Source of the DNA: Rhizobium album
GTDB taxonomy: Bacteria; Pseudomonadota; Alphaproteobacteria; Rhizobiales; Rhizobiaceae
Reading direction: 5' to 3'
Length of the DNA: 64,000 nt
Assembly (NCBI RefSeq): GCF_003122325.1
Contig: NZ_QFBC01000007.1
Location: 62,001 to 126,000 of the forward strand
Below are positions 9,066 to 17,043 of the stretch, one piece after another. Every line of letters begins with the position of its first letter. The first letter of the stretch is position 1. Under the pieces are notes generated by a model that had not been told where the DNA came from, searched no databases, and saw only the letters and a program-made list of their open reading frames with translations. Made by a program: the position numbers and the translations under genes.

Positions 9066-9101
9066 CCAAGAAAAATGCGGGCCGTGATGCCACGACCCGC
9101 A
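9066..9101 (-). terminator. Rho-independent terminator of hemA
   Basis: Read on the minus strand, TGCGGG-T-CGTG / CACG-G-CCCGCA forms an 11-bp stem (one G-T wobble) with a 4-base loop, followed directly by TTTTTCTT. It lies 28 bp past the hemA stop. Confidence 0.8.
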
Positions 9102-9128
9102 CTGCATCCACAAATGCGGCGACCGCAA

Positions 9129-10343
9129 TCAGGCGACGGCGCGGGCCAGCGCACAGCGCGCCCAGAGCTGATGCAACGAACCGACGAGATGTTCGAGATC
9201 GGCATCGGAATGCAGCGGCGTCGGGGTGATGCGCAGACGTTCGGTCTTGCGCGGAACCGTCGGATAGTTGATCGGCTGGACGTAGACGCCGAAGCTGTCG
9301 AGCAGGATATCCGAGATCCACTTGCACTTGGCGGCATCGCCGACCATGACCGGCACGATGTGGCTCGGATTGTCCATGTGCGGGATGCCGTTCTTGTCGA
9401 GCAGTGCGCGCAGGCGCCGGACGCGGTCCTGATGGCGGGCGCGTTCGAAGGGGCTGACCTTCAGGTGGCTGATCGAGGCGATGGCGCCGGCAGCGAGCGT
9501 CGGCGGCAGCGCCGTCGTGAAGATGAAGCCGGAAGCAAAGGAGCGAACGAAATCGCACAGCGCCGCGGAAGCCGCAATGTAACCGCCCATGACGCCGAAC
9601 GCCTTGCCGAGCGTGCCTTCGATTACCGTCAGGCGATCCATCAGGCCTTCGCGCTCGGCAATGCCGCCGCCGCGCGGGCCGTACATGCCGACGGCATGGA
9701 CTTCGTCGAGATAGGTCATCGCGCCGTACTTGTCGGCGAGATCGCAGATCTCCTTGATCGGCGCGATGTCACCATCCATCGAATAGACCGATTCGAAGGC
9801 GATCATTTTCGGCGCGTTCGGATCGGCCGCAGCCAGCTTGGCTTCGAGGTCGTTGAGATCGTTGTGCTTCCAGATCACGCGGTCGCATTTTGCATAACGG
9901 ATGCCTTCGATCATCGAGGCATGGTTCAGCGCGTCGGAGAAGATGATCAGGCCGAGGATCTTCTGGCCGAGCGTACCCAGCGCCGCCCAGTTGGAAACAT
10001 AACCGGATGTGAAGATCAGCGCAGATTCCTTGCCGTGCAGGTCGGCAAGCTCGCGCTCGAGCAGAACATGGTAGTGACTGGTGCCAGAGATATTCCGGGT
10101 GCCTCCCGCACCCGCGCCACAGTGGTCGATGGCGTCTTTCATCGCCTGGATCACCTTGGGATGCTGGCCCATGCCGAGATAATCGTTGGAACACCAGACT
10201 GTCACGTCCTTCTGTTCGCCGCCGGCATGGCGCGTCGCGCGCGGAAAATTGCCGCGATGCCGCTCGAGATCGGCGAACACGCGGTAACGGCCTTCCTTGT
10301 GAAGTTCGTCCAACTCGCCTTTGAAAAACGCTTCGAAATCCAT
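9129..10343 (-). CDS. hemA: 5-aminolevulinate synthase
   Basis: Condenses glycine with succinyl-CoA to 5-aminolevulinate, the C4 (Shemin) route to heme used by alphaproteobacteria. It is a cytosolic PLP enzyme of the alpha-oxoamine synthase family. The 404-residue length is exactly typical. Visible features include the glycine-binding N-terminal block, CSNDYLGMG (51-59), [12 protein letters not shown] (77-87), the cofactor Asp in YLDEVHAVG (211-219) and the PLP lysine in EGTLGKAFG (K247). The ATG at 10343 has GTGGAG upstream and starts the family-typical MDFEAFF; a longer reading from 10499 is not supported. An FNR/FixK-like box lies 148-161 bp upstream of the start codon. Confidence 0.96.
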   Translation of the reverse strand: MDFEAFFKGELDELHKEGRYRVFADLERHRGNFPRATRHAGGEQKDVTVWCSNDYLGMGQHPKVIQAMKDAIDHCGAGAGGTRNISGTSHYHVLLERELADLHGKESALIFTSGYVSNWAALGTLGQKILGLIIFSDALNHASMIEGIRYAKCDRVIWKHNDLNDLEAKLAAADPNAPKMIAFESVYSMDGDIAPIKEICDLADKYGAMTYLDEVHAVGMYGPRGGGIAEREGLMDRLTVIEGTLGKAFGVMGGYIAASAALCDFVRSFASGFIFTTALPPTLAAGAIASISHLKVSPFERARHQDRVRRLRALLDKNGIPHMDNPSHIVPVMVGDAAKCKWISDILLDSFGVYVQPINYPTVPRKTERLRITPTPLHSDADLEHLVGSLHQLWARCALARAVA

Positions 10344-10390
10344 GTGTCTGCTCCACAACTTTAGAACCGTTTTATGTCTGCCGGCTCCAC

Positions 10391-10396
10391 CGTCAA
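10391..10396 (-). promoter_or_regulatory. Candidate -35 element of a hemA promoter
   Basis: The minus strand reads TTGACG here and, about 16 bp downstream, an AT-rich TAAAAC that could act as the -10. This would put transcription start just upstream of the hemA ribosome site. It is a by-eye match only. Confidence 0.3.
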
Positions 10397-10490
10397 CCCC
10401 TTTGGCCGCCAATAGGCATTGTCTGCGGCAAAAGGCCCACTTTTTTGAATTATTCCAGAGAACCCCTAACCGATCGTCGTCGCCGGCAGT

Positions 10491-10504
10491 TTGATGCACG
10501 TCAA
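10491..10504 (-). promoter_or_regulatory. FNR/FixK-type box upstream of hemA
   Basis: TTGATGCACGTCAA fits the TTGA-N6-TCAA core recognised by FNR, FnrN and FixK regulators, with nine of ten consensus positions of TTGAT-N4-ATCAA. It lies beyond the terminator of the cox genes and about 155 bp (centre) before the hemA ATG, so hemA is the natural target. Oxygen-responsive control of hemA by FNR/FixK proteins is established in related alphaproteobacteria; here it is inference. Confidence 0.5.
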
Positions 10505-10512
10505 GTTTCCAT

Positions 10513-10538
10513 GAAAAAGGACGGCCGCAGCCGCCCTT
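10513..10538 (-). terminator. Rho-independent terminator of coxSLM
   Basis: On the minus strand AGGGCGGC pairs with GCCGTCCT (one G-T wobble) around a 4-base loop and runs into TTTTTC. It sits 36 bp past the coxM stop and separates the cox genes from hemA. Confidence 0.75.
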
Positions 10539-10574
10539 CTATTCGTTGAGATCGTTCGAAGCGGCAAATTGCCG

Positions 10575-11372
10575 TCAGCCGGCAGCAAGCACCGCCCGTT
10601 TGGCCATGACCTTGACCAGGTTGGCGCGATAGTCCGAATCACCGTGGATATCGGACAGCAGGCCGGAGGACGGGACGGCGATGCCGGACAGGGCATCGGC
10701 CGACCAGTTTCCGGCGAGCGCCGCCTCCATGTCCGCCTGGCGGAAAACGCCGTCGGCGCCGGCTCCCGTCACCGCCACCCGGACGCTGCCGCCGCGCCTG
10801 GCGACAAAGACGCCGGTCATGGCGTAACGCGAGGCCGGATTGCGGAACTTGGCGTAACCGGCCTTCTCAGGCAGATCGAAGGTGATCGCCGTCACCAGTT
10901 CGCCTGGCTCAAGTGCCGTTTCGAACAGGCCGGTGAAGAAGTCGTCGGCAGCGATCTCCCGCCGGTCGGTGACGATCGTCGCGCCAAGCGCCAGCGCCAG
11001 CGCCGGATAATCCGCCGCCGGATCGTTGTTGGCGATCGAACCGCCGATCGTACCCATGTGGCGCACATGCGGGTCGCCGATCAGGCCGGCGAGCACGGTG
11101 ACGGCCGGGCAGGCCGACCGCAACGCGCTGGAGGCCGCCACCTCGGCATGCGGCGTCGCCGCGCCGATGCGCACGCGGCTGCCGTCGATGTGGATGCCCT
11201 TCATGTCGGCGACATGCCTGAGGTCGACAAGGGCGGCCGGGGCGGCAAGCCGCTGCTTCATGGTGGGGATGAGCGTCATCCCGCCGGAGACGTATTTCGC
11301 TTCGTCGGTTGCGGCGAGAAGCGCGGCGGCCTCGCTGATCGAGGAAGGACGATGGTAACTGGTCGCGTACAT
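10575..11372 (-). CDS. coxM: CODH-like molybdenum hydroxylase, FAD (medium) subunit
   Basis: A 265-residue flavoprotein subunit of the CO dehydrogenase/xanthine oxidase family; it passes electrons from the Fe-S subunit to an acceptor. It starts MYATSYHRPSS and holds the two FAD-contacting segments of the family: VSGGMTLIP (about 28-36, where most members have AGGT/SxLxP) and TIGGSIANNDPAADY (108-122). The start at 11372 has GGGAGGAAG upstream. It is last in the S-L-M order, 12 bp after coxL, which is the order typical of form II (putative) CO dehydrogenases. The name follows family usage; the substrate is not proven. Confidence 0.85.
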   Translation of the reverse strand: MYATSYHRPSSISEAAALLAATDEAKYVSGGMTLIPTMKQRLAAPAALVDLRHVADMKGIHIDGSRVRIGAATPHAEVAASSALRSACPAVTVLAGLIGDPHVRHMGTIGGSIANNDPAADYPALALALGATIVTDRREIAADDFFTGLFETALEPGELVTAITFDLPEKAGYAKFRNPASRYAMTGVFVARRGGSVRVAVTGAGADGVFRQADMEAALAGNWSADALSGIAVPSSGLLSDIHGDSDYRANLVKVMAKRAVLAAG

Positions 11373-11384
11373 GGTCTTCCTCCC

Positions 11385-13730
11385 TCAGTGAGCCGATTGC
11401 AACGCCTTCCACACCTTCTGCGGCGTGGCGGGCATCGTCAGTGCATTGGTGCCGATGGCATCGGTGATCGCATTGATCAGCGCCGGCGGCGAACCGATGG
11501 CGCCGGCCTCGCCGCACCCCTTGATGCCGAGCGGATTGCCCGGGCATGGGGTGTTCTGGTGCGACAGTTTAAACGACGGCAGGTCGTCGGCGCGCGGCAT
11601 GGCGTAATCCATGAAGCTCGCGGTCAGAAGCTGGCCGTTCTCGTCGTAATGCACGCCTTCGAGCAGCGCCTGGCCGATGCCCTGGGCGATGCCGCCATGC
11701 ACCTGGCCTTCGACGATCATCGGATTGATGATGTTGCCGAAATCGTCGGCCGCGACGAATTGCACGATGTCCGTCGTGCCGGTATCCGGATCGATCTCGA
11801 CTTCGGCAATGTAGCAGCCGGCGGGGAAGGTGAAGTTGGACGGATCGTAGAACGCGCCCTCCTTCAGGCCCGGCTCCATGCCGGACGGCAGGTTGTGGGC
11901 GGTATAGGCGGCAAGCGCCACCTGGAACCACGGCAAGGCCTTGTCCGTGCCGGCAACCTTCAGTTCGCCGTTCTCAAGAACGATGTCGCTCTCGTCGGCC
12001 TCCATCAGGTGTGCGGCAATCTTCTTTGCCTTGGCTTCCACCTTGTCGAGCGCCTTGACGATCGCCGACATGCCGACGGCACCGGAGCGCGAGCCGTAGG
12101 TGCCCATGCCCATCTGCACCTTGTCGGTGTCGCCATGGACAATGTTGACATTGTCGATCGGCACGCCGAGCCGTTCGGCGACAAGCTGCGCGAAGGTGGT
12201 CTCGTGGCCCTGGCCGTGGCTGTGCGAACCGGTCAGCACCTCGACGGTGCCGACGGCGTTCACCCGCACCTCGGCCGATTCCCACAGGCCGACGCCGGCG
12301 CCGAGCGACCCGACCGCCGCCGACGGCGCGATGCCGCAGGCCTCGATGTAGCAGCTCATGCCGATGCCGCGCTTCTTGCCGCGGCCGGCGGCCTCCGCCT
12401 TGCGGGCGGCAAAACCGTTCCAGTCGGCGGCTGCCATGGCGGCATTCAGCGACGCCTCGTAGTCGCCGGCGTCATAATTCATGATGACCGGCGTCTGGTG
12501 GGGAAACTCGCGGATGAAGTTGATGCGCCGCAGTTCGGCCGGTGAAACACCCAGTTCGCGGGCCGCCGTCTCGACCGTCCGTTCCAGAAGGAAGGTTGCT
12601 TCCGGCCGGCCGGCGCCACGATAGGCGTCCACCGGTGCGGTATTGGTATAGACGGTGCGGACATTGGCGTGGATTGCCGGAATGGCATACTGGCCGGAAA
12701 GCAGCGTCGCGTAGAGATAGGTCGGCACCGAAGAGGAAAACAGCGACATGTAGGCGCCGAGATTGGCGACCGTATCGACCTTGAGCGCCGTGATGCGGTT
12801 GTCGGCATCGAAAGCCATCTTCACCTGCGAGACATGGTCACGGCCATGGGCATCGGTCAGGAAGGCCTCGGTGCGGTCCGAGGTCCATTTTACCGGCACG
12901 CCGGTTTTCTTCGAAGCCCACAGACAGACGACCTCTTCCGGATAGATGAAAATCTTCGAGCCGAAGCCGCCGCCGACATCGGGAGCGATGACACGCAGCT
13001 TGTTTTCCGGCGCGACATTGTAGAAGGCGCTCATGACGAGGCGGGCGACGTGCGGGTTCTGGCTCGTCGTGTAGCAGGTGAAATGATCCTCCGCCCCGTC
13101 ATAGATGCCGAGCGTGGCGCGCGGCTCCATCGGATTGGGAGCGAGGCGGTTGTTGTGGATCTCGATCGTGGTGACATGCGCCGCCTCGGCGATCGCCTTG
13201 TCGGTCGACGAGGCGTCACCGATCTGCCAGTCGAAGATCAGGTTGTTTGCGGCCTCCGGATGAAGCTGCGGCGCGCCGTCCTTCAGCGCATCGACGGCTT
13301 CGACCACGGCATCCAGCGGCTGGTAGTCGACGACGACGGCTTCCGCCGCATCGCGGGCCTCGCCGAGCGTATCGGCAACAACGATGGCGACCGCGTCGCC
13401 GACATAACGCACCGTATCGGCGGCCAGCGGGCGCCAGGCGCCCATCTTCATCGGCGAACCGTCCTTGGAATGGATCATCCAGCCGCAGATGAGATTGCCG
13501 ATGCCGTCGGCCAGAAGTTGCTTGCCGTCGAGAATGCCGATAACGCCGGGCATCGCCTGGGCGGCGGCCGTGTCGATCGACAGGATCCGGGCGTGAGCGT
13601 GCGGACTGCGAATGAAATAGGCATATTTCATGCCGGGAACGACCATATCGTCCGTATACCGGCCCTTGCCGGTCAGGAAGCGCTTGTCTTCCTTGCGCGT
13701 AACGCGCGCACCAATTCCCTCAATACCCAT
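11385..13730 (-). CDS. coxL: Form II CODH-like molybdenum hydroxylase, large subunit
   Basis: The 781-residue molybdopterin-cytosine-dinucleotide subunit of an aerobic CO dehydrogenase-like enzyme. Cofactor-binding blocks DVGGGFGSK (251-259) and [17 protein letters not shown] near the C-terminus are intact, the latter carrying the active-site Glu. The active-site loop reads AYRGAGR (369-375), the form II signature; true form I CO dehydrogenases have AYxCSFR with the Cu-binding Cys. Form II enzymes are often annotated CoxL but their physiological substrate is uncertain. Ribosome site GGAGG precedes the ATG at 13730. It is followed by coxM and preceded by coxS. Confidence 0.9.
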   Translation of the reverse strand: MGIEGIGARVTRKEDKRFLTGKGRYTDDMVVPGMKYAYFIRSPHAHARILSIDTAAAQAMPGVIGILDGKQLLADGIGNLICGWMIHSKDGSPMKMGAWRPLAADTVRYVGDAVAIVVADTLGEARDAAEAVVVDYQPLDAVVEAVDALKDGAPQLHPEAANNLIFDWQIGDASSTDKAIAEAAHVTTIEIHNNRLAPNPMEPRATLGIYDGAEDHFTCYTTSQNPHVARLVMSAFYNVAPENKLRVIAPDVGGGFGSKIFIYPEEVVCLWASKKTGVPVKWTSDRTEAFLTDAHGRDHVSQVKMAFDADNRITALKVDTVANLGAYMSLFSSSVPTYLYATLLSGQYAIPAIHANVRTVYTNTAPVDAYRGAGRPEATFLLERTVETAARELGVSPAELRRINFIREFPHQTPVIMNYDAGDYEASLNAAMAAADWNGFAARKAEAAGRGKKRGIGMSCYIEACGIAPSAAVGSLGAGVGLWESAEVRVNAVGTVEVLTGSHSHGQGHETTFAQLVAERLGVPIDNVNIVHGDTDKVQMGMGTYGSRSGAVGMSAIVKALDKVEAKAKKIAAHLMEADESDIVLENGELKVAGTDKALPWFQVALAAYTAHNLPSGMEPGLKEGAFYDPSNFTFPAGCYIAEVEIDPDTGTTDIVQFVAADDFGNIINPMIVEGQVHGGIAQGIGQALLEGVHYDENGQLLTASFMDYAMPRADDLPSFKLSHQNTPCPGNPLGIKGCGEAGAIGSPPALINAITDAIGTNALTMPATPQKVWKALQSAH

Positions 13731-13817
13731 TGAATATCCTCCAGGGTGATCAGGCTTGGCATGCCACGGATGTGCAAAATCGGACCGAGGCGATGCGTCA
13801 GCCAGTCGTCTCGCGAA

Positions 13818-14306
13818 TTATTCGGCAGCTTGCCGGCCGGCGGACATCTCCGCGTCGGCGGCCAGGACAGCCTTGACGATGTTGTGGTAGCCGGTGCAAC
13901 GACAGATATTGCCTTCGAGCTCGGCGCGAACGGTGGCTTCATCGAGATTGCCACCGTGGCGGTTGATCATGTCGACCGCCGTCATCACCATGCCGGGGGT
14001 ACAGAAACCGCATTGCAGGCCGTGATGTTCCTTGAAGGCAGCCTGGACAGGATGCAGCTCGCCCTGGCCGGCCAGCCCTTCGATGGTCGTGACGGTGGAG
14101 CCGGAAGCCTGCACCGCCAGGATGGAACAGCTCTTCACGGAATGACCGTCCATATGCACCACGCAGGCACCGCATTGCGAGGTATCGCATCCCACATGCG
14201 TTCCCGTCAGCCCCAGCTTTTCACGGATGAAATGCACGAGAAGCGTGCGCTCCTCGCACTCTCCGCTCACTGTCCGGCCATTCACCGTCAATGTCACTTT
14301 CGCCAT
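13818..14306 (-). CDS. coxS: CODH-like molybdenum hydroxylase, [2Fe-2S] small subunit
   Basis: A 162-residue iron-sulfur subunit with two [2Fe-2S] clusters: a plant-ferredoxin type site at C40, C45, C48 and C60 ([13 protein letters not shown]) and the alpha-helical site at C99, C102, C135 and C137 ([14 protein letters not shown]). It relays electrons from the Mo subunit to the FAD subunit. The ATG at 14306 is preceded by GAGGAGGAA and begins the conserved [10 protein letters not shown]; a longer reading would add a basic stub. It is first gene of the S-L-M operon. No coxDEFG maturation or chaperone genes follow in this window. Confidence 0.92.
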   Translation of the reverse strand: MAKVTLTVNGRTVSGECEERTLLVHFIREKLGLTGTHVGCDTSQCGACVVHMDGHSVKSCSILAVQASGSTVTTIEGLAGQGELHPVQAAFKEHHGLQCGFCTPGMVMTAVDMINRHGGNLDEATVRAELEGNICRCTGYHNIVKAVLAADAEMSAGRQAAE

Positions 14307-14613
14307 CTTGTTCCTCCTCGTGCCTCTCCCGGACACCGGCAGCATCATTTGTCTTTTTTCCAGCGTGATCAATCGCTAGTTTTCGCACGGCGCACTTTTT
14401 TGCGGCTGCAACTGTCGCAATACTGCGCAACCGGCGTGACACGACACACAGGCTGGAAAGGAACAGCAAAAAAATCCTTTGCGACCAGTAGACTTCCGTA
14501 TTTTCAAGTCTATCTTCGCCGGTAAGCGTTGCCGTCCATCGGCAGAGCTGCGTGGTGACGGTCACCGGCGCGCGCAGATCGGAACGCCGGTCATTAACTG
14601 TGGAGAGAGTTTC
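14307..14613. other. Divergent intergenic region, coxS and glycine-zipper lipoprotein gene
   Basis: A 307-bp region without a convincing gene. It must hold the cox operon promoter (minus strand) and the lipoprotein promoter (plus strand). It contains A/T runs around 14390-14400 and 14465-14475. A weak sigma-54-like stretch at 14427-14441 was rejected. No clear operator was seen. Confidence 0.4.
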
Positions 14614-14880
14614 ATGAAGAAGGCCATCGTGCTTCTGTTGGTTGGTCTGGCGGCTGCAAGCTGCACCCAGACTGAAAAGGGTGCCGGCATCGGCGCTGTT
14701 TCCGGTGCGATCATCGGTGGCGCAGTCACCGGCAACGTCCGTGGCGCAGCTGTTGGCGCAGCGATCGGTGGTGTCTCCGGCGCCGTCATCGGCAGCGTCG
14801 CCGATCAGCCCGGTCAGTGCTACTACCGTGACCGTTACGGCCGTCGCTACATCGACGATTGCCCGCGCGGCGGCTACTGA
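14614..14880 (+). CDS. Glycine-zipper lipoprotein, YMGG/SlyB-like
   Basis: An 88-residue envelope protein. A lipoprotein-style signal sequence (LVGLAAAS then C17) is followed by a glycine-zipper region of repeated GxxxGxxxG units (about 24-63: GAGIGAVSGAIIGGAVTGNV and on). It ends in a short Tyr/Arg/Cys-rich segment (YYRDRYGRRYIDDC). Glycine-zipper lipoproteins insert into or brace the outer membrane; the precise role is unknown. The lipobox is slightly weak (Ala at -3). The ATG at 14614 has GGAGAGAG upstream. A terminator follows the stop, so it is monocistronic. Confidence 0.75.
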   Translation: MKKAIVLLLVGLAAASCTQTEKGAGIGAVSGAIIGGAVTGNVRGAAVGAAIGGVSGAVIGSVADQPGQCYYRDRYGRRYIDDCPRGGY

Positions 14881-14916
14881 TCGGTCGGTTCCATCATCTC
14901 AGCTCGATTTCGAAGT

Positions 14917-14945
14917 CCCGGGACATTCCCGGGGCTTTTCTTTTT
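14917..14945 (+). terminator. Rho-independent terminator of the lipoprotein gene
   Basis: CCCGGGA / TCCCGGG forms a perfect 7-bp stem with a 3-base loop, followed by GCTTTTCTTTTT. It begins 37 bp after the stop. Confidence 0.85.
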
Positions 14946-15069
14946 CGGCGCATGTTTTGGGTCGGGCAGTTAAAAGAGGTACACCTTGCGGATTTTTAAG
15001 GTTAATGTCCGCGTTAACGACGGATCAAGGCTTTGGCTGTCATAATGGGCTTGAAACAAAAAACCGAGT

Positions 15070-16995
15070 ATGTCGAAAACCCTGTGTAAGCCGAAAGAGA
15101 GTATTGCGTATCGGAGAGCCGGCACCGTCGTCACGGTTGCAGCAAGCGCCCTGCTGTGCCCGGTCTTCGCAACCGAAGCCCATGCCTTCAAGCTGTTCGG
15201 CATCACGCTCTGGGGCGAAGAAGAGCAGGCGGTCGACGTCATCGACCCGGTCAGATATTCCGTCACCTTGAATGCCGGGGCGGCCGACGACGCGCTGAAG
15301 ACCGCGCTGGAAAACGCCTCCCATCTCGTCCAGGACAAGGACAAGCCGGTTTCCGGCGAACTTGGCCTGGTCATAAAGGCACGCGACGACCGCGACCGCC
15401 TGATCGCCACGCTCTACGAAAAATCCCGCTACGGCGGCGTTGTCACCGTCCTCGTCGATGGCACCGACATCGACCAGCTGCCGCCGACGCCGGTCTTCGA
15501 CCAGTCGCGGCCGATACCGGTGACAGTGGAGATCAAGCCTGGCCCGGCCTTTAAGCTCGGCGACATCCGTTTCGAAGGCGATGCGCTCGGCCGCAACCCT
15601 GCCGATTACGGCCTGGTTCCGGGCGGCGACGCCAGTTCGCTGACCATTCTCAAGGCGGGCGACCGTATTGTCGAGGATTTGAAGAACGAGGGGCGCCCAC
15701 TCGCCAGGCTCGACAATCGCAGCGTCGTTGCCGATCATGAAACGAGCGAGGTCGATGTGGTGCTGACGGCAAGCGGCGGTCCCGTGGCACCGGTCGGCAA
15801 TGTCGGCGTCAAAGGCCAGAAGAGCGTCGATCCGGAATTCATCCGCACCTATTCGCGCATCAACGAGGGCCGGCCCTACAATCCGGAAAACCTGAAGAAG
15901 GCCGGCGAGCGGCTGCGCCAGCTCGGCGTCTTTTCCAGCGTCACGGTGCGCGAGGGCGACGCGCTGGCGCCCGACGGCACGATCCCGGTCAATATCACCG
16001 TTGCCGAAGGCAAGCACCGCTACTTCGGGGTTGGGGCGCAATATTCCACCATCGACGGTTTCGGCCTGCAGGGATATTGGGGCCATCGCAACCTGTTCGG
16101 CCGGGCGGAATCGCTGCGTCTCGAGGCGGCCGTCTCGCGCATCGGCGAGGCCTCCGATTACCAGAAGATGGATTATTCCGCCGGCATCATCTTCAGCAAG
16201 CCGGGCTTTATCCTGCCGCCGGCGACGCTCAATGCCAGCATCAAGGCGAAGACGGAGCATCCCGATTCCTATCTCGCCAACACCGTGACGGCGGCGACCG
16301 GCATCTCTTACGAGCTTTCCGACCAGGACACGGCTTCCGCCGGTGTCGAGCTCAGCTATTCCGACACCGAGGACGCCTTCGGCGACAACGAATACCTGAC
16401 CTTCTCGCTGCCGCTCGAATATGCGCGCGACGCCCGCGACAACAAGCTCGACCCGACAGAAGGTTATCGCGCCACACTGGCGGCAAAGCCCAGCTACGAA
16501 ATCTTCGGCAGCACCTTCTTCTCGTCCTTCGAGGGGTCGGTATCCGGCTATCAATCGCTCGGCGCCGAAGATCGCGTGGTGTTCGCCGGCAAGGCGTCGC
16601 TCGGCACGCTGGTGGGCGCCGGCAATCTTGAAGACATCCCGGCGACGCGGCGTTTCTATGCCGGCGGCGGCGGTTCGGTGCGCGGTTACGCCTATCAGGA
16701 GATCAGCCCCTACGACGCCAAGGGCGACGCGACAGGCGGGCGCTCCTACGCCGTGGTCTCCGCCGAGGCGCGGGTGAAAATCACCGATTCGATCGGCCTG
16801 GTTCCGTTCGTCGACGCCGGCACGGTTTCGGAAAAGATGTTTCCGGATTTTTCGGATGTGCGCATCGGCGCCGGCCTCGGCATCCGCTATGCCACGCCGT
16901 TCGGGCCGATCCGGCTCGATGTCGCCGTGCCGCTCAATCGATATGACGGGGGCAGCAGTTACGGGATCTACGCCGGCATCGGCCAGGCTTTCTGA
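15070..16995 (+). CDS. tamA: Translocation and assembly module outer-membrane protein TamA (Omp85 family)
   Basis: A 641-residue outer-membrane protein. An N-terminal signal sequence (cleavage near EAHA-FK, about residue 39) is followed by POTRA-like repeats (about 55-290) and a 16-strand barrel of the bacterial surface antigen/D15 type. The barrel shows the conserved GGGGSVRGYAYQ (about 535-546) and the C-terminal PFGPIRLDVAVPLNR with a terminal Phe. TamA works with the inner-membrane-anchored TamB to insert outer-membrane proteins or move lipid to the outer membrane. tamB follows 48 bp downstream in the same direction, the usual operon. The start codon has only a weak ribosome site. Confidence 0.9.
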   Translation: MSKTLCKPKESIAYRRAGTVVTVAASALLCPVFATEAHAFKLFGITLWGEEEQAVDVIDPVRYSVTLNAGAADDALKTALENASHLVQDKDKPVSGELGLVIKARDDRDRLIATLYEKSRYGGVVTVLVDGTDIDQLPPTPVFDQSRPIPVTVEIKPGPAFKLGDIRFEGDALGRNPADYGLVPGGDASSLTILKAGDRIVEDLKNEGRPLARLDNRSVVADHETSEVDVVLTASGGPVAPVGNVGVKGQKSVDPEFIRTYSRINEGRPYNPENLKKAGERLRQLGVFSSVTVREGDALAPDGTIPVNITVAEGKHRYFGVGAQYSTIDGFGLQGYWGHRNLFGRAESLRLEAAVSRIGEASDYQKMDYSAGIIFSKPGFILPPATLNASIKAKTEHPDSYLANTVTAATGISYELSDQDTASAGVELSYSDTEDAFGDNEYLTFSLPLEYARDARDNKLDPTEGYRATLAAKPSYEIFGSTFFSSFEGSVSGYQSLGAEDRVVFAGKASLGTLVGAGNLEDIPATRRFYAGGGGSVRGYAYQEISPYDAKGDATGGRSYAVVSAEARVKITDSIGLVPFVDAGTVSEKMFPDFSDVRIGAGLGIRYATPFGPIRLDVAVPLNRYDGGSSYGIYAGIGQAF

Positions 16996-17043
16996 TTCGC
17001 CCGACCTCAAAGCAAGCGCAAACTTCGGATAAGATCGCATCCC

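Noticed and set aside
11385-13730. Form I (genuine) CO dehydrogenase
   Set aside because: The active loop lacks the Cu-binding Cys motif (AYxCSFR); it reads AYRGAGR.
14427-14441. Sigma-54-like promoter upstream of coxS
   Set aside because: TGTCAC-N5-TTGC has the right spacing, but the nearly invariant GG of the -24 element is GT. Too weak to claim.
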